Positions 29,428-37,688 of a DNA stretch of 64,000 bases are shown here, in pieces. Source of the DNA: Desulfobulbus sp. (GTDB lineage: Bacteria > Desulfobacterota > Desulfobulbia > Desulfobulbales > Desulfobulbaceae). Position numbers and translations under genes: made by a program. A model generated the notes under the pieces. The model did no database searches and was not told where the DNA came from. It was given only the letters and a program-made list of their open reading frames with translations. Where the stretch lies: assembly GCA_009780825.1 (NCBI GenBank), contig WQZH01000001.1:186001-250000 (forward strand), written 5' to 3'. Numbering within the stretch: position 1 is the first letter of the stretch; each line of letters starts with the position of its first letter.

Positions 29428-30063
29428 CTACTTCCCTTCAAGATAGGGGCATTGTCCCAATTTTTCCTTCAAGCCGTCGCGCGCCAGTCCTTCGGCGGTC
29501 AACCAGACAAGACCCCTGCTCTGGGTCTTGGGCAGGGCCAGCAGGTTTTCCATAAGTGATTGCTGCTGCTCATCGAACCTGCCGTGGCACAGCACCCTGC
29601 CTTCGCCCACCTCGTACAGCTTGTAGGCAAAGGTGACCGCTGCCGGCTGTTTGACGCTGTAATCGCCGCCAACCCGCTCGTTATAGCGGCTCAACGTAGT
29701 TTCCAGGACCGCATCGCAACCCTGCTCGGCGGCAATACGCCGGCTTGTTGCCAAATTGCGGCCAGCGCCTTCCATGTTGCCAACCTGGGCGGCGGAGATA
29801 AAGTGGACGCCAGCTTTGCCGGCCAACATCTCTTTCATCAGGCTGTCCATGACCAGGCTGCCGTTTTGGAGGATTGTTTGGCCGGTGGCCGGCTGACCGT
29901 CATCGCCCAGATCGGTGACCGGCTGCACAGGCAGCACGACAATCCCTGAGAGCGCAACCTTCGGTTGCTTGCCGGCCAGCGTCGCATTGTCCTGAGCGCA
30001 TCCCGCTGCGGCGAGCAAACAACAAACCGCCATTCCCATCTTCAACTGTGCCAGTGCCTTCAC
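29428..30063 (-). CDS. Lipoprotein of unknown function
   Basis: A 211-residue protein with a signal peptide and lipobox LAAAGC (lipidated Cys at residue 22). After Cys come residues GQ/AQD-like without the Asp at +2 that would retain it in the inner membrane, so it is probably sorted to the outer membrane. The mature part has an alpha/beta pattern (ALSGIVVLPVQPV ... DSLMKEMLAG ... EQGCDAVLETTLSRY) reminiscent of FlgO- or TolB-N-like folds that build oligomers, but I cannot confirm that. It lies between hisB and ttcA, all minus strand. Confidence 0.65.
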   Translation of the reverse strand: MKALAQLKMGMAVCCLLAAAGCAQDNATLAGKQPKVALSGIVVLPVQPVTDLGDDGQPATGQTILQNGSLVMDSLMKEMLAGKAGVHFISAAQVGNMEGAGRNLATSRRIAAEQGCDAVLETTLSRYNERVGGDYSVKQPAAVTFAYKLYEVGEGRVLCHGRFDEQQQSLMENLLALPKTQSRGLVWLTAEGLARDGLKEKLGQCPYLEGK

Positions 30064-30141
30064 CTTGTTCCTCCCTTTATAGTACCGGCCATCCCGGTTG
30101 TCGCATCAACGACCGCGCGAGCCATGAGCTTTTTTGCGGTG

Positions 30142-30738
30142 CTAGAGCATGCCTTTTGACGAAAGCTGGCCGCTGACCCGCGGGTCAGGCTTGATTGCTA
30201 CGGCCAGGGCCCGCCCTAACGCCTTGAAAATCGCTTCAAGAATATGATGACTATTTTCGCCATGGAGCAATTCGACATGAAGAGTCAACCCGGCATGCAG
30301 CGATAGGGCGCGAAAAAACTCCTTGGCCAGCGCTACGTCGAAGCGGCCGACCTTGCTCTCCTTGATCTCCACCTGATAATACAGGAAAGGCCGGTTGGAA
30401 CAATCGACGCACACCCGAGCCAGAGTTTCATCCATCGGCACGTAAGCGTGGCCGTACCGGCAGATTCCCGCCTTGTCGCCCAGGGCCCGGGTGAGGGCCT
30501 GCCCAAGGCAGATACCCACATCTTCAACCGTGTGATGATCATCGACCTCGATATCACCTTGCGCCGTGATCTCCAGGTCAAAGAATCCATGGACCGCAAA
30601 CAGGGTCAACATATGATCCAAAAATCCGATACCGGTCTGAACGGAGGCTTTTCCACCGCCATCGAGTACCAGCGCCAGCCGGATATCGGTTTCCCTCGTG
30701 ATCCGCTGCAGAGTTGCCGCCCGAGTGTTTTCTGTCAT
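30142..30738 (-). CDS. hisB: Imidazoleglycerol-phosphate dehydratase
   Basis: A 198-residue single-function HisB that removes water from imidazoleglycerol phosphate in histidine synthesis. The Mn-binding motifs are GIGFLDHMLTLFAVHG, DDHHTVEDVGICLGQA and GENSHHILEAIFKAL. The start at 30738 has a GAGGG site about 8 nt upstream; the longer frame adds 7 residues. No phosphatase domain is fused and no other his gene is nearby, so the histidine genes are scattered in this genome. Confidence 0.95.
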   Translation of the reverse strand: MTENTRAATLQRITRETDIRLALVLDGGGKASVQTGIGFLDHMLTLFAVHGFFDLEITAQGDIEVDDHHTVEDVGICLGQALTRALGDKAGICRYGHAYVPMDETLARVCVDCSNRPFLYYQVEIKESKVGRFDVALAKEFFRALSLHAGLTLHVELLHGENSHHILEAIFKALGRALAVAIKPDPRVSGQLSSKGML

Positions 30739-30916
30739 ATTTTTACCCTCATCGCCCACCGGTCATCTCCGCTCGCTCTCTCTTCTGCCCATAGTGAATG
30801 CTCACGGTTCTCATTGCCCAGCAACACGAACGCCAGACATCCTTTGCCTTGCCGACCCGCAACCGTGTCTGCCCAGCCCTACGAAGAATTCCAGAATAAT
30901 AAGCAAGTTAACCGGC

Positions 30917-30945
30917 ATACTATTCCGCTTTTCTGGGATTGGCAA
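30917..30945 (-). promoter_or_regulatory. Candidate sigma-70 promoter for hisB
   Basis: On the minus strand TTGCCA (5/6), a 17-nt spacer, then TAGTAT (4/6), about 180 nt before the hisB start. Confidence 0.4.
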
Positions 30946-31017
30946 CAGTTCTCCGCCTCGGAGATGCGGTTTTTCTCCGGGCTCAAACAGGATTTTGCTT
31001 ACAGACTCAGTTTTTTA

Positions 31018-31046
31018 TTGACACTGATCCTGCAAACTTGTTAAGT
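31018..31046 (+). promoter_or_regulatory. Candidate promoter for tRNA-Gly and rplM-rpsI
   Basis: Perfect -35 TTGACA at 31018-31023, a 17-nt spacer, and a weak -10 (TTAAGT, 3/6). The tRNA begins 27 nt after the -10. Confidence 0.5.
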
Positions 31047-31072
31047 TCATCGGCTGTTATGAAGAATAACGG

Positions 31073-31147
<75 letters not shown>

Positions 31148-31211
31148 CAAGAGACTCCCAGGTTCGGACCTCTGTTCGAGCCTTTTTTTTTCAAGTGTTG
31201 AGGTGCAGAGC

Positions 31212-31640
31212 ATGAAAACCTACTACACGCCGGTGAACGAAATTGAGCGCAAATGGTATGTGGCCGACGCCGACGGCAAGGTTCTCGGACGCATCGCCGC
31301 CGAGATTGCCCGCCGCCTGCGCGGCAAGCACAAACCGACGTTCTGCAATTTCCAGGACAACGGTGACTTTATCATTGTGGTCAATGCGGAAAAGGTCCAC
31401 CTCACCGGCAACAAGTGGGACGAGAAGGTGTATCACCATCATTCCGGCTATCCCGGCGGCATCAAAAGCGAGACAGCCCGCGAGGTGTTGGTCAAAAAAC
31501 CCGAAGAGCTGATCCGAATGGCCGTAAGGGGCATGTTGCCGAAAAATAAAATCGGACGCGCTCAATTGCGGAAATTGAAAGTATATGCCGGCAAAGATCA
31601 CCCTCATCAAGCCCAACAACCTGAATTTTTAGAGATTTGA
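31212..31640 (+). CDS. rplM: 50S ribosomal protein L13 (uL13)
   Basis: A 142-residue ribosomal protein. The ATG at 31212 starts the conserved [20 protein letters not shown] and has a GAGGTG ribosome site at about -8; a GTG at 31203 is a less likely start. Conserved parts [20 protein letters not shown] and [21 protein letters not shown] are present. It is the usual partner of rpsI, 16 nt downstream. Confidence 0.97.
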   Translation: MKTYYTPVNEIERKWYVADADGKVLGRIAAEIARRLRGKHKPTFCNFQDNGDFIIVVNAEKVHLTGNKWDEKVYHHHSGYPGGIKSETAREVLVKKPEELIRMAVRGMLPKNKIGRAQLRKLKVYAGKDHPHQAQQPEFLEI

Positions 31641-31656
31641 TTAACGGAGCATCGAT

Positions 31657-32049
31657 ATGGCCCCTGAACAGACATACGCGACCGGCAGACGGAAAACAGC
31701 AACTGCCAGAGTCTGGATCACTCCAGGCAGCGGCAAAGTTGCGGTCAATAAAATGGAAATGGGCGAATATTTCGGCAACATCTTCTTCGAGCCCAAGGTC
31801 GCCAGACCTTTCGCGGTGACCGAAACGATCGATCAATACGACATTCAGGCCACGGTCAGAGGGGGAGGCAAGTCGGCTCAGGTTGACGCCTTGGTGCATG
31901 GCATCGCCCGCGCCTTGCAAGAGCTGAACCCGGAAATGCGCCTGCCCTTGAAACGAGCAGGTCTGTTGACCCGTGACCAGCGCGCCAAGGAACGGAAAAA
32001 ATATGGCCAGCGTGGCGCCCGTGCCCGCTTCCAGTTCTCCAAGCGCTAA
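31657..32049 (+). CDS. rpsI: 30S ribosomal protein S9 (uS9)
   Basis: A 130-residue ribosomal protein. The N-terminal YATGRRKTATARVW and the C-terminal KYGQRGARARFQFSKR tail, which reaches the P-site tRNA, are both diagnostic. A GGAG site lies 9 nt before the ATG, and a strong terminator follows 55 nt after the stop, closing the rplM-rpsI unit. Confidence 0.97.
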   Translation: MAPEQTYATGRRKTATARVWITPGSGKVAVNKMEMGEYFGNIFFEPKVARPFAVTETIDQYDIQATVRGGGKSAQVDALVHGIARALQELNPEMRLPLKRAGLLTRDQRAKERKKYGQRGARARFQFSKR

Positions 32050-32103
32050 TTGCAGGCAACGGAGCCGTCGCAACCATTTTCATCCTGCATCACCACGTAT
32101 CCA

Positions 32104-32137
32104 GGGAATAACGAGGCTTCGTTATTCCCTTTTTTTA
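32104..32137 (+). terminator. Intrinsic terminator after rpsI
   Basis: An 11-bp stem (GGGAATAACGA / TCGTTATTCCC) with a 4-nt loop, followed by T8. Confidence 0.95.
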
Positions 32138-32174
32138 TGGTCCATCCATTATCCCAAAATGAGGAAACCCTATC

Positions 32175-33215
32175 ATGATGCGAGTCGGCATTGTTGGCGC
32201 CTCCGGTTACACCGGGGTTGAGTTGGCCCGGATTTTGGCCGGCCATCCGGACATCCACCTCACTGTCGCCACTTCACGGCAATATGCGGGCATGCCGCTG
32301 GCCGAAGTGTTCCCTAACCTGCGCAAGCGGGTGGATGTCATTTGCGAGAATCTACCGCCGGAGGAGCTTGTCGACCGCGCCGACTTCTTTTTCACGGCCG
32401 TGCCGCACAAAACCGCCATGGATATTGTCCCCATGCTGCTGGCCGCCGGAAAAAAAGTGGTCGATCTGAGCGCCGATTTCCGCATCCGGGATGCGTCGAT
32501 CTATGAGGCGTGGTACCAGGAACACACGAGCCCCCATCTGCTCAGCGAGGCGGTCTACGGTCTGCCTGAGCTTTACCGCGCACAAGTCAGGAAGGCCCGG
32601 CTAACCGCCAACCCGGGCTGTTATCCAACTTCGGTTATCCTGGCGACAACCCCGTTGCTTCGCGCCGGGCTGATCGACCCATCCACCCTGATCATCGATT
32701 CAAAGTCCGGAACATCGGGCGCTGGCCGTTCTGCCAGCGTGGGCTCGCTCTTTTGCGAGGTGGCCGACGGCTTCAGGCCATACAAGGTGGGGGGCTCGCA
32801 TCGGCATATTCCGGAGATCGAACAGGAGTTGTCCCTTGCCGCCGGCACGCCGGTGACCGTCTCCTTCACCCCCCATCTGCTGCCTGTCTCGCGGGGAATC
32901 CTGAGCACCATCTACGCCACGCTCACCGATGCAGGCAAGGCTGCCGATCTGCACGCCCTGTATGCAGAGACGTATCGCGACGAGCCCTTTGTGCGGGTTC
33001 TCCCGGCCGGAGCATTGCCGGCCACCCAACATGTACGTGGCTCCAACTGCTGCGATCTCTCCCTGATCCAGGATGTGCGAACCAGCCGGCTGATCGTGAT
33101 GTCGGCCATCGACAACATCGTGAAAGGCGCCTCCGGCCAAGCGGTCCAGAACATGAATCTGATGAACGGGTTTCCCGAGACCACGGGATTGATGGGAGCC
33201 CCTTTCTTTCCCTGA
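32175..33215 (+). CDS. argC: N-acetyl-gamma-glutamyl-phosphate reductase
   Basis: A 346-residue enzyme that reduces N-acetylglutamyl phosphate with NADPH in arginine synthesis. The nucleotide-binding start [17 protein letters not shown], the catalytic Cys in NPGCYPTS and the His in [13 protein letters not shown] are all present. ATG at 32178 is an equally possible start. The stop shares one base with the truA start, so argC, truA and maf form a tightly coupled set. Confidence 0.96.
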   Translation: MMRVGIVGASGYTGVELARILAGHPDIHLTVATSRQYAGMPLAEVFPNLRKRVDVICENLPPEELVDRADFFFTAVPHKTAMDIVPMLLAAGKKVVDLSADFRIRDASIYEAWYQEHTSPHLLSEAVYGLPELYRAQVRKARLTANPGCYPTSVILATTPLLRAGLIDPSTLIIDSKSGTSGAGRSASVGSLFCEVADGFRPYKVGGSHRHIPEIEQELSLAAGTPVTVSFTPHLLPVSRGILSTIYATLTDAGKAADLHALYAETYRDEPFVRVLPAGALPATQHVRGSNCCDLSLIQDVRTSRLIVMSAIDNIVKGASGQAVQNMNLMNGFPETTGLMGAPFFP

Positions 33216-34003
33216 TGCACCGCTCGATCCGGCTGCTGATCGCCTACGACGGCAGTGGTTACCGCGGGTGGCAGAGACAGCGGCAAGGAGAACCAACTAT
33301 CCAGAAAGAGCTGGAAATCCAGCTTTCCGACCTCTGCCGGCAGCCGGTCACCTTGCATGGAGCCGGCCGCACAGACGCCGGAGTCCATGCCCTGGGCATG
33401 GTGGCCCATTTCCACACCACCACCGCCATACCGTTGGCTGCTTTTTCTAAGGGGCTCAACGCGCTGCTCCCGAAGGATATCCGCATACTTGGGGCTGAAG
33501 AGGCCCCGCTGGATTTCCACAGCCGCTTCAGCGCGCTCGGCAAAACCTACCGTTACGACTTTTTTACCGGCCCGGTGCAGTTGCCGGCCAACCGCCTCTA
33601 TCAAGCGCACTACCCCGGTTCTTTTGTTCCTGAACAGCTGGGGCCGGCCCTCGCCGCGCTCGTTGGCACCCATGACTTTTCCAGTTTTGAACGATCAGGT
33701 TCCAGGGATAAAATGGCATCGGAGGGGCGAGGGGCTGTCCGTATGCTGACGCGGGTCAGCTGTATTCCGGTGCTGGACCGCGCCGATCACTGGTCGATCC
33801 GGTTCACCGGGGATGGTTTTCTCCGGCAGATGGTCCGTATCCTGGCAGGCACGCTGATCGAAATCGGTCAGGGCCAGCGGCAGGCAGAAGAGATACCCGC
33901 CATGCTCGCCGCCCAAGATCGCACCGCAGCCGGCCACACCGCTCCGGCCTGCGGATTGTTTCTCGAAGAGATCCAGTACGCTCCGCCAATCTTCTGCCCA
34001 TAA
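33215..34003 (+). CDS. truA: tRNA pseudouridine synthase A
   Basis: A 262-residue enzyme that makes pseudouridine at positions 38-40 of tRNA anticodon stems. The start overlaps argC by one base and begins [22 protein letters not shown], the usual TruA N-terminus. The catalytic Asp is in GAGRTDAGVHALG; GKTYRYDFF and GDGFLRQMVR are the other motifs. The stop shares one base with the maf start (TAATG). Confidence 0.96.
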   Translation: MHRSIRLLIAYDGSGYRGWQRQRQGEPTIQKELEIQLSDLCRQPVTLHGAGRTDAGVHALGMVAHFHTTTAIPLAAFSKGLNALLPKDIRILGAEEAPLDFHSRFSALGKTYRYDFFTGPVQLPANRLYQAHYPGSFVPEQLGPALAALVGTHDFSSFERSGSRDKMASEGRGAVRMLTRVSCIPVLDRADHWSIRFTGDGFLRQMVRILAGTLIEIGQGQRQAEEIPAMLAAQDRTAAGHTAPACGLFLEEIQYAPPIFCP

Positions 34004-34599
34004 TGCCCATGTTCAGAGCCTGCTGTCCCCTTGTCCTCGCTTCGGCCTCTCCCCGGCGGCACGAATATCTCATCCGGCTGGGCCTGGAATTCAGCATAGT
34101 CCCGGCCGCCATCGACGAGTCGTGCAATCCGGACGAATCATCCCGGGATTTCGCCCGGCGCATGGCGGCAACCAAGGCCAGGGCCGTCGCCGCCGCCTAT
34201 CCGGCCGCGTGTGTCCTCGGCGCTGACACCGTCGTTGCCCTCGACGGACATATTTTCGGCAAACCCCAAAACCACGCGGAGGCGCTGACGATGCTCAAAA
34301 CGCTTCAGGGCCGCACCCATGCAGTCACCACCGGTTTTGCCATTGTCGCCAAGGACCGGAACATCGAAGAGATTGACGCCATGACCACCCTGGTCACCTT
34401 TGGCACCTTTCCCGATCCGATCCTCCGGGCCTATGTCGATTCAGGCGAGCCCATGGACAAGGCGGGCGCCTATGGGATCCAGGGGATCGGCAGTTTTCTG
34501 GTCCACTCCATATCCGGATCGTGCAGCAATGTGGTGGGCCTGCCGGTCCACGCCGTTGTCCGTTCTCTGCTCAAGCAGAGCATTTTGCAGCCCTCATGA
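34003..34599 (+). CDS. maf: Maf-like nucleoside triphosphate pyrophosphatase
   Basis: A 198-residue house-cleaning enzyme that hydrolyses dTTP/UTP or modified nucleotides to monophosphates. The motifs LASASPRRHEYL, GADTVVALDG and KAGAYGIQG are intact. YhdE (dTTP/UTP) and YceF groups are not easily separated by eye. It starts inside the truA stop codon and ends the argC-truA-maf unit. Confidence 0.93.
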   Translation: MPMFRACCPLVLASASPRRHEYLIRLGLEFSIVPAAIDESCNPDESSRDFARRMAATKARAVAAAYPAACVLGADTVVALDGHIFGKPQNHAEALTMLKTLQGRTHAVTTGFAIVAKDRNIEEIDAMTTLVTFGTFPDPILRAYVDSGEPMDKAGAYGIQGIGSFLVHSISGSCSNVVGLPVHAVVRSLLKQSILQPS

Positions 34600-34918
34600 G
34601 AAGCTATCCATGATCTCTCTGCGGACCCGGTCGGATAGTTGCGCCATCATGCCAATCACGGCACCAGGCACCCTGCTTGACTTCTACCAAGACAGTTGGT
34701 ATCGTTAATAATATCGTTGTGTTCTTATCCCTGCCTACCCCGGACAGCGCTTGTCTGCCGCCGGACGAGGAGTGTGTCGCCCGTTTTCAATGCCTGCGCC
34801 CCGACTATGATGAGCATCTGGAACGCCTATCTGCTGTTTCCGATCGACAGTCCGATTCCCTGCCCAATTTTCCTGGCACCTGCCGGCTCCGCAGACGCAC
34901 GGTAACAACGGAGCGATC
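34600..34918. other. Intergenic region between maf and the HEAT/PilZ gene
   Basis: About 319 nt. It contains the candidate promoter and inverted repeat at 34677-34705. I see no gene and no terminator after maf. Confidence 0.45.
34677..34705 (+). promoter_or_regulatory. Candidate promoter with an operator-like inverted repeat
   Basis: TTGACT (5/6) at 34677, a 17-nt spacer and TATCGT (4/6) at 34700-34705. An inverted repeat TACCAA-N5-TTGGTA (34685-34701) fills the spacer and touches the -10, a position that could bind a repressor. Confidence 0.4.
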
Positions 34919-37675
34919 ATGGTTTTTTCCCCCACGCCCCTGACACTCGAACGAAGCAATTTTAATCTCGGCTTTCCGATCAGGCTGTATACCGCTCTCC
35001 AGACAATCCGGCTGTATCCTCCCACGAGCCCTCAGGTGCAGCGCTGCAACGATTTCCTGTTCAATGCTTTTCAGGCGCTCCTGGCTGCCCATCCAGATGA
35101 CGACTCAGTGACTCTTGCCTTTTCCGATGGCAAAATTTTCGTCTGCGGCGATCCGCTGCAGGAAAAGGATCAGACCCGCCAGCAGATTCAAGGGTTGATC
35201 GCCCTGTTCCGCCGCTTCAACATCCACTCTTTTACCTTTCATTCGTCCTTTTCTGCCGAGCAATGCGCCACCTTCATTCACACCGCCTCCGCTCTCCTCG
35301 GCGACAGGAATAGAACGGAGGCGATCTCCACCCTGTTGGCCAAAGCCGGCATAACCTCTGTTGCCGCCGATATCAAACAGTATGTCGCGATCCATGAAGG
35401 CGAACAGGTTGTCCAAGAAACAGTTCCCGACTCAAAACTTGCTCTCAGTGACGAAAAACCGGCTTATCTCAAAATGCTGGCAGGCACCAACGGACAGCAA
35501 AACCTGCCGGAAACGGTGCGCGACCTGTTGGCTGACCATCAGGATGAAACCGCCGACACTCTCCCTGCCCAATTGATCTCCGCCCTGCGGCATGAATCTC
35601 CCCCCCTGCGGACGGCTGCCTTCCACAGCCTGGCTGCCATCGGCGAATATCTGGTCCGGCTCGGTCGATGGGAACGGGTCGAAAGGCTGCTGCCGGTGCT
35701 CCAGGAAGGGTTGCAAGTGCAGGGCGTCAGCGAACACGCCGCGCAACAGGCATTGGCCGTCATCGGTGGGCTGGCCGATCATCATCTCGCCGAAGAGCGT
35801 TACACATCGGCCAGAAACGCCGTCCAAATTCTGCACCTCCTCGCCACCCAAGACACGAATGGCACAGCAGCGACAGATCCCTCGCTCCAACACCATGCCC
35901 TTGACGCCTTGGCAACCCTCTGCTCGCAAGCGGTGCTGGAAAAACTGATGCAGCTTTTCCTCCATTCCGAAACCCATCGGGAGGCGGCCGGCAACCTGTT
36001 GGTCGACATGGGCGTCGAGTCGGCAAAATTCCAGCTGCAGCAACTGATCAGCAATGAGAGCTGGTCCGAACGAAAACAAATCTTGGGCCTGATCAGGCAA
36101 ACCGGCAATCCGGCACGCTCCATCCTCCATGAACAACTGCACAAAGAGCAGCCATGGTACGTTGTCCGCAATGTCATCCGCCTGCTCGGCGAAATCAGTT
36201 CCCTGGACCTTTTCACCACGATCAATCCATTCATCGGCCATCCAGACCTGCGTGTCCAGCAGGAGGTTCTCTCCACCGCCGGCAAGGTTAGCGGAGAGGA
36301 TCTCAAGAGTTTCCTGCTCCAAGCCCTGCAAACGGTTGACGATTCCCTGAAGATCAGGATAGTCAACCAGATCGCCGCCAACCACGACGAGCGATTCATC
36401 CGTCCCTTGACCGACCTCCTCGAAGGCTCCACGCCGTTGTCGGGAAAAAACAAAAACGACCTGCAACGGGCTATCTGCAAAACCTTGGGAGTAATCGGGT
36501 CCAAGCGGGCTTCAGCATCACTGAGTAGAGTGCTCCAAAGCAAGAATGCACACGGAGGCGGCTACAGTGACGAGGTCCGGCAGGCGGCGACAATGGCCTT
36601 GGAGCGGATTCGGGCAATCTCTGTACCCCGGAAACACGGCGGAAAACATCCGCCCAGCTCTTCAGCCGGACAAACCCAGCCGGCTTCCTCGGTCGAGGCC
36701 AAGGAAGCGGCCATCTTTCATCTGCTTGCCCAAGGCGACAGGGAACAGGCAAAAAAACAACTGTTCGATCTGATTACAGCCACGGCACGCGCCGGGGATT
36801 TTAAAACCGCGGAACGGCTCCGGGAGCGCATGTACGAAATCGACAGTCAGGCACTGAGTGAGATTATCCGGTCAGGAGAAATCATCGAGGAGGCAAAGAT
36901 GGGAGTCAAAGATGAAGCACTTGCAATCTGGTCCAATCTGACCGATCAGCTCACTGCTCAAGAATTCCAGGCCCTGTACCGTGCATTGAGCGAATGCAGG
37001 TTCAATCCGGAAGAGACCGTGGTCAGCCAGGGGAGCAAAAACGATGCGCTTTTCTTCATTACCCAGGGTAGCGTCAAGGTGTCCCATCAAATCGGTGCCC
37101 GCGAACTGTTCATCACCACCTTGAACCGCGGGCAGATTGCCGGCGAGAATTTCTTTTCGCCTTCCCTCTGGACCGTCTCCCTCACCGCGCTCACACCGTT
37201 ACGCGTGCATGTCCTCCAGCAGGCAGCGCTCAATATTTGGCAGGAACAATTCCCCGGCTTGCGGGCCAAGCTGCATGCCTATTATCTTTCCTGCAATGTT
37301 ATCGGCACCATGCTGGAAAAGAAAGGGCTGGAACGGCGCAGCGACCAACGGTTCCTCCTGGCGCGCAAAATCCAGGTGCAACCGATCAGCAACCACGACA
37401 ACCCGATCGGCCGCGGATTCCATGCGGAAACCGCCGATATCTCGTACGGCGGCCTCGCCTTTCTCGTCCGCATCTCCCATCAGGGCAACGCCCGCCTCCT
37501 GCTGGCCAGACGGATGCATATCACGCTGCCCGTGGGCGGCAAGGACCCGTTTCTGACCTTCAAAGGCATGGTCATCGGCATACAACCGTTCAACGTCCTC
37601 AAAAACGATTTCTCCGTCCACCTCAAATTCGATCACCCTTTGGAGCGAAAGCAACTACAAGCCATTCTGGGGTGA
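34919..37675 (+). CDS. HEAT-repeat protein with cNMP-binding-like and PilZ domains
   Basis: A 918-residue protein with an ATG 6 nt after a GGAG site. Residues 1-140 form an unnamed domain (TALQTIRLYPPTSP). Residues about 190-570 are helical repeats of HEAT type. Residues about 678-800 resemble a cyclic-nucleotide-binding domain (FFITQGSVKV, GQIAGENFF), but the phosphate-binding cassette has W-T-V-S where an Arg is expected, so cAMP binding is doubtful. Residues 805-918 are a PilZ domain with RSDQR (RxxxR) and DISYGG (DxSxxG), the motifs that bind c-di-GMP. It is therefore probably a c-di-GMP-responsive scaffold. The helicase-like gene follows by 13 nt. Confidence 0.78.
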   Translation: MVFSPTPLTLERSNFNLGFPIRLYTALQTIRLYPPTSPQVQRCNDFLFNAFQALLAAHPDDDSVTLAFSDGKIFVCGDPLQEKDQTRQQIQGLIALFRRFNIHSFTFHSSFSAEQCATFIHTASALLGDRNRTEAISTLLAKAGITSVAADIKQYVAIHEGEQVVQETVPDSKLALSDEKPAYLKMLAGTNGQQNLPETVRDLLADHQDETADTLPAQLISALRHESPPLRTAAFHSLAAIGEYLVRLGRWERVERLLPVLQEGLQVQGVSEHAAQQALAVIGGLADHHLAEERYTSARNAVQILHLLATQDTNGTAATDPSLQHHALDALATLCSQAVLEKLMQLFLHSETHREAAGNLLVDMGVESAKFQLQQLISNESWSERKQILGLIRQTGNPARSILHEQLHKEQPWYVVRNVIRLLGEISSLDLFTTINPFIGHPDLRVQQEVLSTAGKVSGEDLKSFLLQALQTVDDSLKIRIVNQIAANHDERFIRPLTDLLEGSTPLSGKNKNDLQRAICKTLGVIGSKRASASLSRVLQSKNAHGGGYSDEVRQAATMALERIRAISVPRKHGGKHPPSSSAGQTQPASSVEAKEAAIFHLLAQGDREQAKKQLFDLITATARAGDFKTAERLRERMYEIDSQALSEIIRSGEIIEEAKMGVKDEALAIWSNLTDQLTAQEFQALYRALSECRFNPEETVVSQGSKNDALFFITQGSVKVSHQIGARELFITTLNRGQIAGENFFSPSLWTVSLTALTPLRVHVLQQAALNIWQEQFPGLRAKLHAYYLSCNVIGTMLEKKGLERRSDQRFLLARKIQVQPISNHDNPIGRGFHAETADISYGGLAFLVRISHQGNARLLLARRMHITLPVGGKDPFLTFKGMVIGIQPFNVLKNDFSVHLKFDHPLERKQLQAILG

Positions 37676-37688
37676 CTCGTTTCCTGGG

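Larger units (their letters stand above)
30739..31072. other. Divergent intergenic region, hisB to tRNA-Gly
   Basis: About 334 nt with candidate promoters pointing both ways (minus strand 30917-30945, plus strand 31018-31046). No gene seen. Confidence 0.5.

Noticed and set aside
34669..34682. Possible sigma-54 promoter (GG-N10-G) before the HEAT/PilZ gene
   Set aside because: The -12 element reads GA rather than GC and the -24 core is poor; the sigma-70 match is better.
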